This document shows positions 6,316 to 7,147 of a stretch of 7,147 nt of DNA, in pieces. The stretch's first letter is position 1. Each line of letters opens with the position of its first letter. The DNA lies in assembly GCA_018609945.1 (NCBI GenBank), contig JAHENO010000309.1, forward strand, positions 1 through 7,147, written 5' to 3'. A program made the position numbers and the translations under genes. Below the pieces are notes generated by a model. The model was given only the letters and a program-made list of their open reading frames with translations, made no database searches and was not told the DNA's origin. This stretch comes from Haloarculaceae archaeon. Its GTDB lineage: Archaea > Halobacteriota > Halobacteria > Halobacteriales > Haloarculaceae.

Positions 6316-6381
6316 CGCACTCTTGAGTACTGTTCGCCTGTCGATACCTTTCTTCGGATTGTTAGTTTCAGTCGATCACAT
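6316..6381 (-). other. Upstream in-frame segment with a Tat motif and ATG-TGA
   Basis: Reading leftward, this segment is in frame with the secreted-protein gene. It encodes ATG (6381-6379), then TGA (6378-6376), then S-T-E-T-N-N-P-K-K-G-I-D-R-R-T-V-L-K-S-A, joining directly to the GTG at 6315. The product reads as a normal Tat n-region, so the segment was evidently coding. After the TGA it has no ATG, GTG or TTG. Possible readings are a nonsense change (CGA to TGA at codon 2), a sequencing error, or initiation at a rare codon such as ATC 6345-6343, which would give M-D-R-R-T-V-L. If it is not translated, the gene lacks its export signal. Confidence 0.7.
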
Positions 6382-6485
6382 CGAACTCTCTCTAACCCAT
6401 CCAGTAGAGCGTGAATCTGCGTCTTTGATGCGTGGTCAGTTCTCGTAATGACACGGACGGTGAGTTTCGGCGATGAGGAGTCGCT

Positions 6486-6508
6486 GTCGGCGGCGATTGG
6501 CCGCCGAC
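6486..6508. repeat. 9-bp perfect hairpin downstream of the transposase
   Basis: GTCGGCGGC (6486-6494) and GCCGCCGAC (6500-6508) pair perfectly around the 5-base loop GATTG. The structure lies 45 bases beyond the transposase stop, within the presumed right end of the insertion sequence or just outside it. It could terminate transcription or be part of the element end. Confidence 0.5.
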
Positions 6509-6536
6509 GCGACGGCGTTGCCACTCACGACCGCCG

Positions 6537-6550
6537 CCCCTTTCGAGGGG
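6537..6550 (-). terminator. Short hairpin just after the transposase stop
   Basis: CCCC (6537-6540) and GGGG (6547-6550) can pair around TTTCGA, starting 3 bases after the transposase stop on the minus strand. It is a plausible but weak 3'-end hairpin with no T-run after it. Confidence 0.3.
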
Positions 6551-6553
6551 TCG

Positions 6554-7147
6554 CTACCGGAAGAACCGGTCGTCGAGTGGTTGGTTCGCCGGAACAGACT
6601 TGCGCACACCAAGCGCTGTCCAAGCTGCTCGCAGCACCATCTCACAGAACTCTGTGAACGGCCATCTCCAGAGGCGGCGCCCCCCGCGGCGGGGCGCCGC
6701 CACGTACCTCCAGTGAAGATACCGCCAGCTGTTCTGAAGCAGCATGCTCACTACAAACATCACCAGCCGCAGTCCAGCGTCCTGAGAACTCGTGAACGTG
6801 AGGCTCTGGTTGGCTAATCGGTAGCTTGATTCGATGCCGAAGCGCTTGCTGTAGTGCTTTCGTGCATCTCGTGGTGTGTCGATGAACGGCGCGTCGGCGG
6901 CGTAGCCGTGACGCGCCACCCCATGTTCGTCGTATCGCCCCTGCTGGTAGACGCAGTCGATAAACACAGGGAACGTCACCTCGCCGGCGAGATCGTGTTC
7001 GATCTCGCGGCTCCAGCCTTTGCTGAGTTCGTCTTCGATCGTCTCGCCCCATTTGACGATCGGCATCACGTAGGCATAGTTGTGCGCGTACAGCAGTGTG
7101 AGACAGGTGCTGTTGTAGAATCCGCGATCGAGGTAGACGGCCTTGAC
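6554..7147 (-). CDS. ISH3-family transposase, C-terminal part (5' end outside window)
   Basis: 197 residues of a DDE transposase are visible; the frame is open to the window edge, so the true start lies beyond 7147. The segment begins VKAVYLDRGFYNSTC, containing the second catalytic aspartate (YLDRGFY, residue 7). It continues through PIVKWGETIEDELSKGWSR, YQQGRYDEHGVARHGYAADA and KRFGIESSYRLANQSL, where Glu106 is the likely catalytic glutamate. It ends with WRYLHWRYVA, PRRGGRRLWRWPF and PANQPLDDRFFR, all characteristic of ISH3-type transposases. The GTG at 7069 is internal and not the start. Compared with family members as I remember them, the region around residues 51-65 (HDLAGEVTFPVFIDC) seems to lack about five to seven residues, without a frameshift. 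The frame is otherwise uninterrupted and both visible catalytic acids are present, so it could be active. It catalyses cut-and-paste movement of its own element. Confidence 0.9.
   Translation of the reverse strand, partial: VKAVYLDRGFYNSTCLTLLYAHNYAYVMPIVKWGETIEDELSKGWSREIEHDLAGEVTFPVFIDCVYQQGRYDEHGVARHGYAADAPFIDTPRDARKHYSKRFGIESSYRLANQSLTFTSSQDAGLRLVMFVVSMLLQNSWRYLHWRYVAAPRRGGRRLWRWPFTEFCEMVLRAAWTALGVRKSVPANQPLDDRFFR
6673..6701. repeat. 11-bp perfect inverted repeat inside the transposase gene
   Basis: GGCGGCGCCCC (6673-6683) and GGGGCGCCGCC (6691-6701) are exact complements with a 7-base spacer. They cover the codons for the conserved APRRGGRR stretch, so the structure may simply follow from glycine/arginine codon choice in a GC-rich gene. 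It could still impede transcription or translation through the gene. Confidence 0.5.

Larger units (their letters stand above)
6537..7147 (-). mobile_element. ISH3-family insertion sequence, 3' part only
   Basis: The right edge of the window cuts an ISH3-type element whose transposase reads leftward. Only its 3' portion is present. The end of the element lies somewhere between the transposase stop (6554) and the 5' region of the secreted-protein gene (6381). I could not place its terminal inverted repeat or a target duplication because the other end is outside the window. The left coordinate given here marks the hairpin after the stop, not a proven boundary. The element may have inserted very close to, or into, the promoter and 5' end of the neighbouring secreted-protein gene. 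Confidence 0.75.

Noticed and set aside
6207..6524. Minus-strand 105-codon frame across the 5' end of the secreted-protein gene
   Set aside because: It uses a different frame from the Tat signal and becomes arginine-rich shadow sequence inside the real gene. It would need a frameshift to join, for which there is no evidence.
6448..6657. Plus-strand 69-codon frame starting MTRTVSFGDEESLSAA
   Set aside because: The first 16 residues look like a normal haloarchaeal N-terminus and could be a gene remnant cut by the insertion sequence. The rest is arginine-rich antisense to the transposase, and no promoter is visible, so I do not call it.
1..7147. CRISPR array, defence system or toxin-antitoxin pair
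   Set aside because: No regularly spaced repeats, Cas motifs or paired small genes are visible on either strand. The repeats found are short and irregular.

Overview
The window looks like haloarchaeal chromosome. Most genes are very GC-rich with G or C at third codon positions, the proteins are acidic and poor in lysine, two exported proteins carry twin-arginine signals, promoters sit where leaderless transcripts are expected, and the families (DUF5811, pyruvoyl arginine decarboxylase, a short prenyl diphosphate synthase, an ISH3-type transposase) are typical of Halobacteria. No rRNA, tRNA or CRISPR array was found.

Left block (about 209-2468, minus strand): three tandem genes read leftward with short gaps. 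In order of transcription they are a Tat lipoprotein with FG-GAP/VCBS propeller repeats, pyruvoyl-dependent arginine decarboxylase (PdaD), and a small DUF5811 protein. DUF5811 may also have its own promoter over the pdaD stop codon. The first 200 bases, beyond the end of DUF5811, are non-coding and full of short GAGCGAAGCGA and AGTAACGCAG repeats.

Middle block (2559-4305, plus strand): a polyprenyl diphosphate synthase divergent from the lipoprotein gene, then a DUF429 protein with its own well-placed TATA box. Both are core-like, GC-rich genes.

Right block (4306-7147): a 222-base convergent gap dense in inverted repeats leads into a visibly less GC-rich, accessory-looking region. It holds a large, acidic, cysteine-rich secreted protein on the minus strand, followed by the 3' part of an ISH3-family transposase that runs off the right edge. 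The secreted-protein gene has a defective-looking 5' end. The coding frame, including the twin-arginine motif, continues upstream of the only in-frame start (GTG), and the first in-frame ATG is followed directly by TGA.

The genes do not form one obvious pathway. PdaD supplies agmatine (for tRNA-Ile agmatidine and possibly polyamines), the prenyl synthase feeds isoprenoids, and the right block is probably a surface or secreted island with insertion-sequence activity. I see no convincing new defence or enzymatic system. The points most worth checking are the broken or unusual start of the secreted protein, its multi-domain cysteine-rich architecture, and the structured convergent gap.
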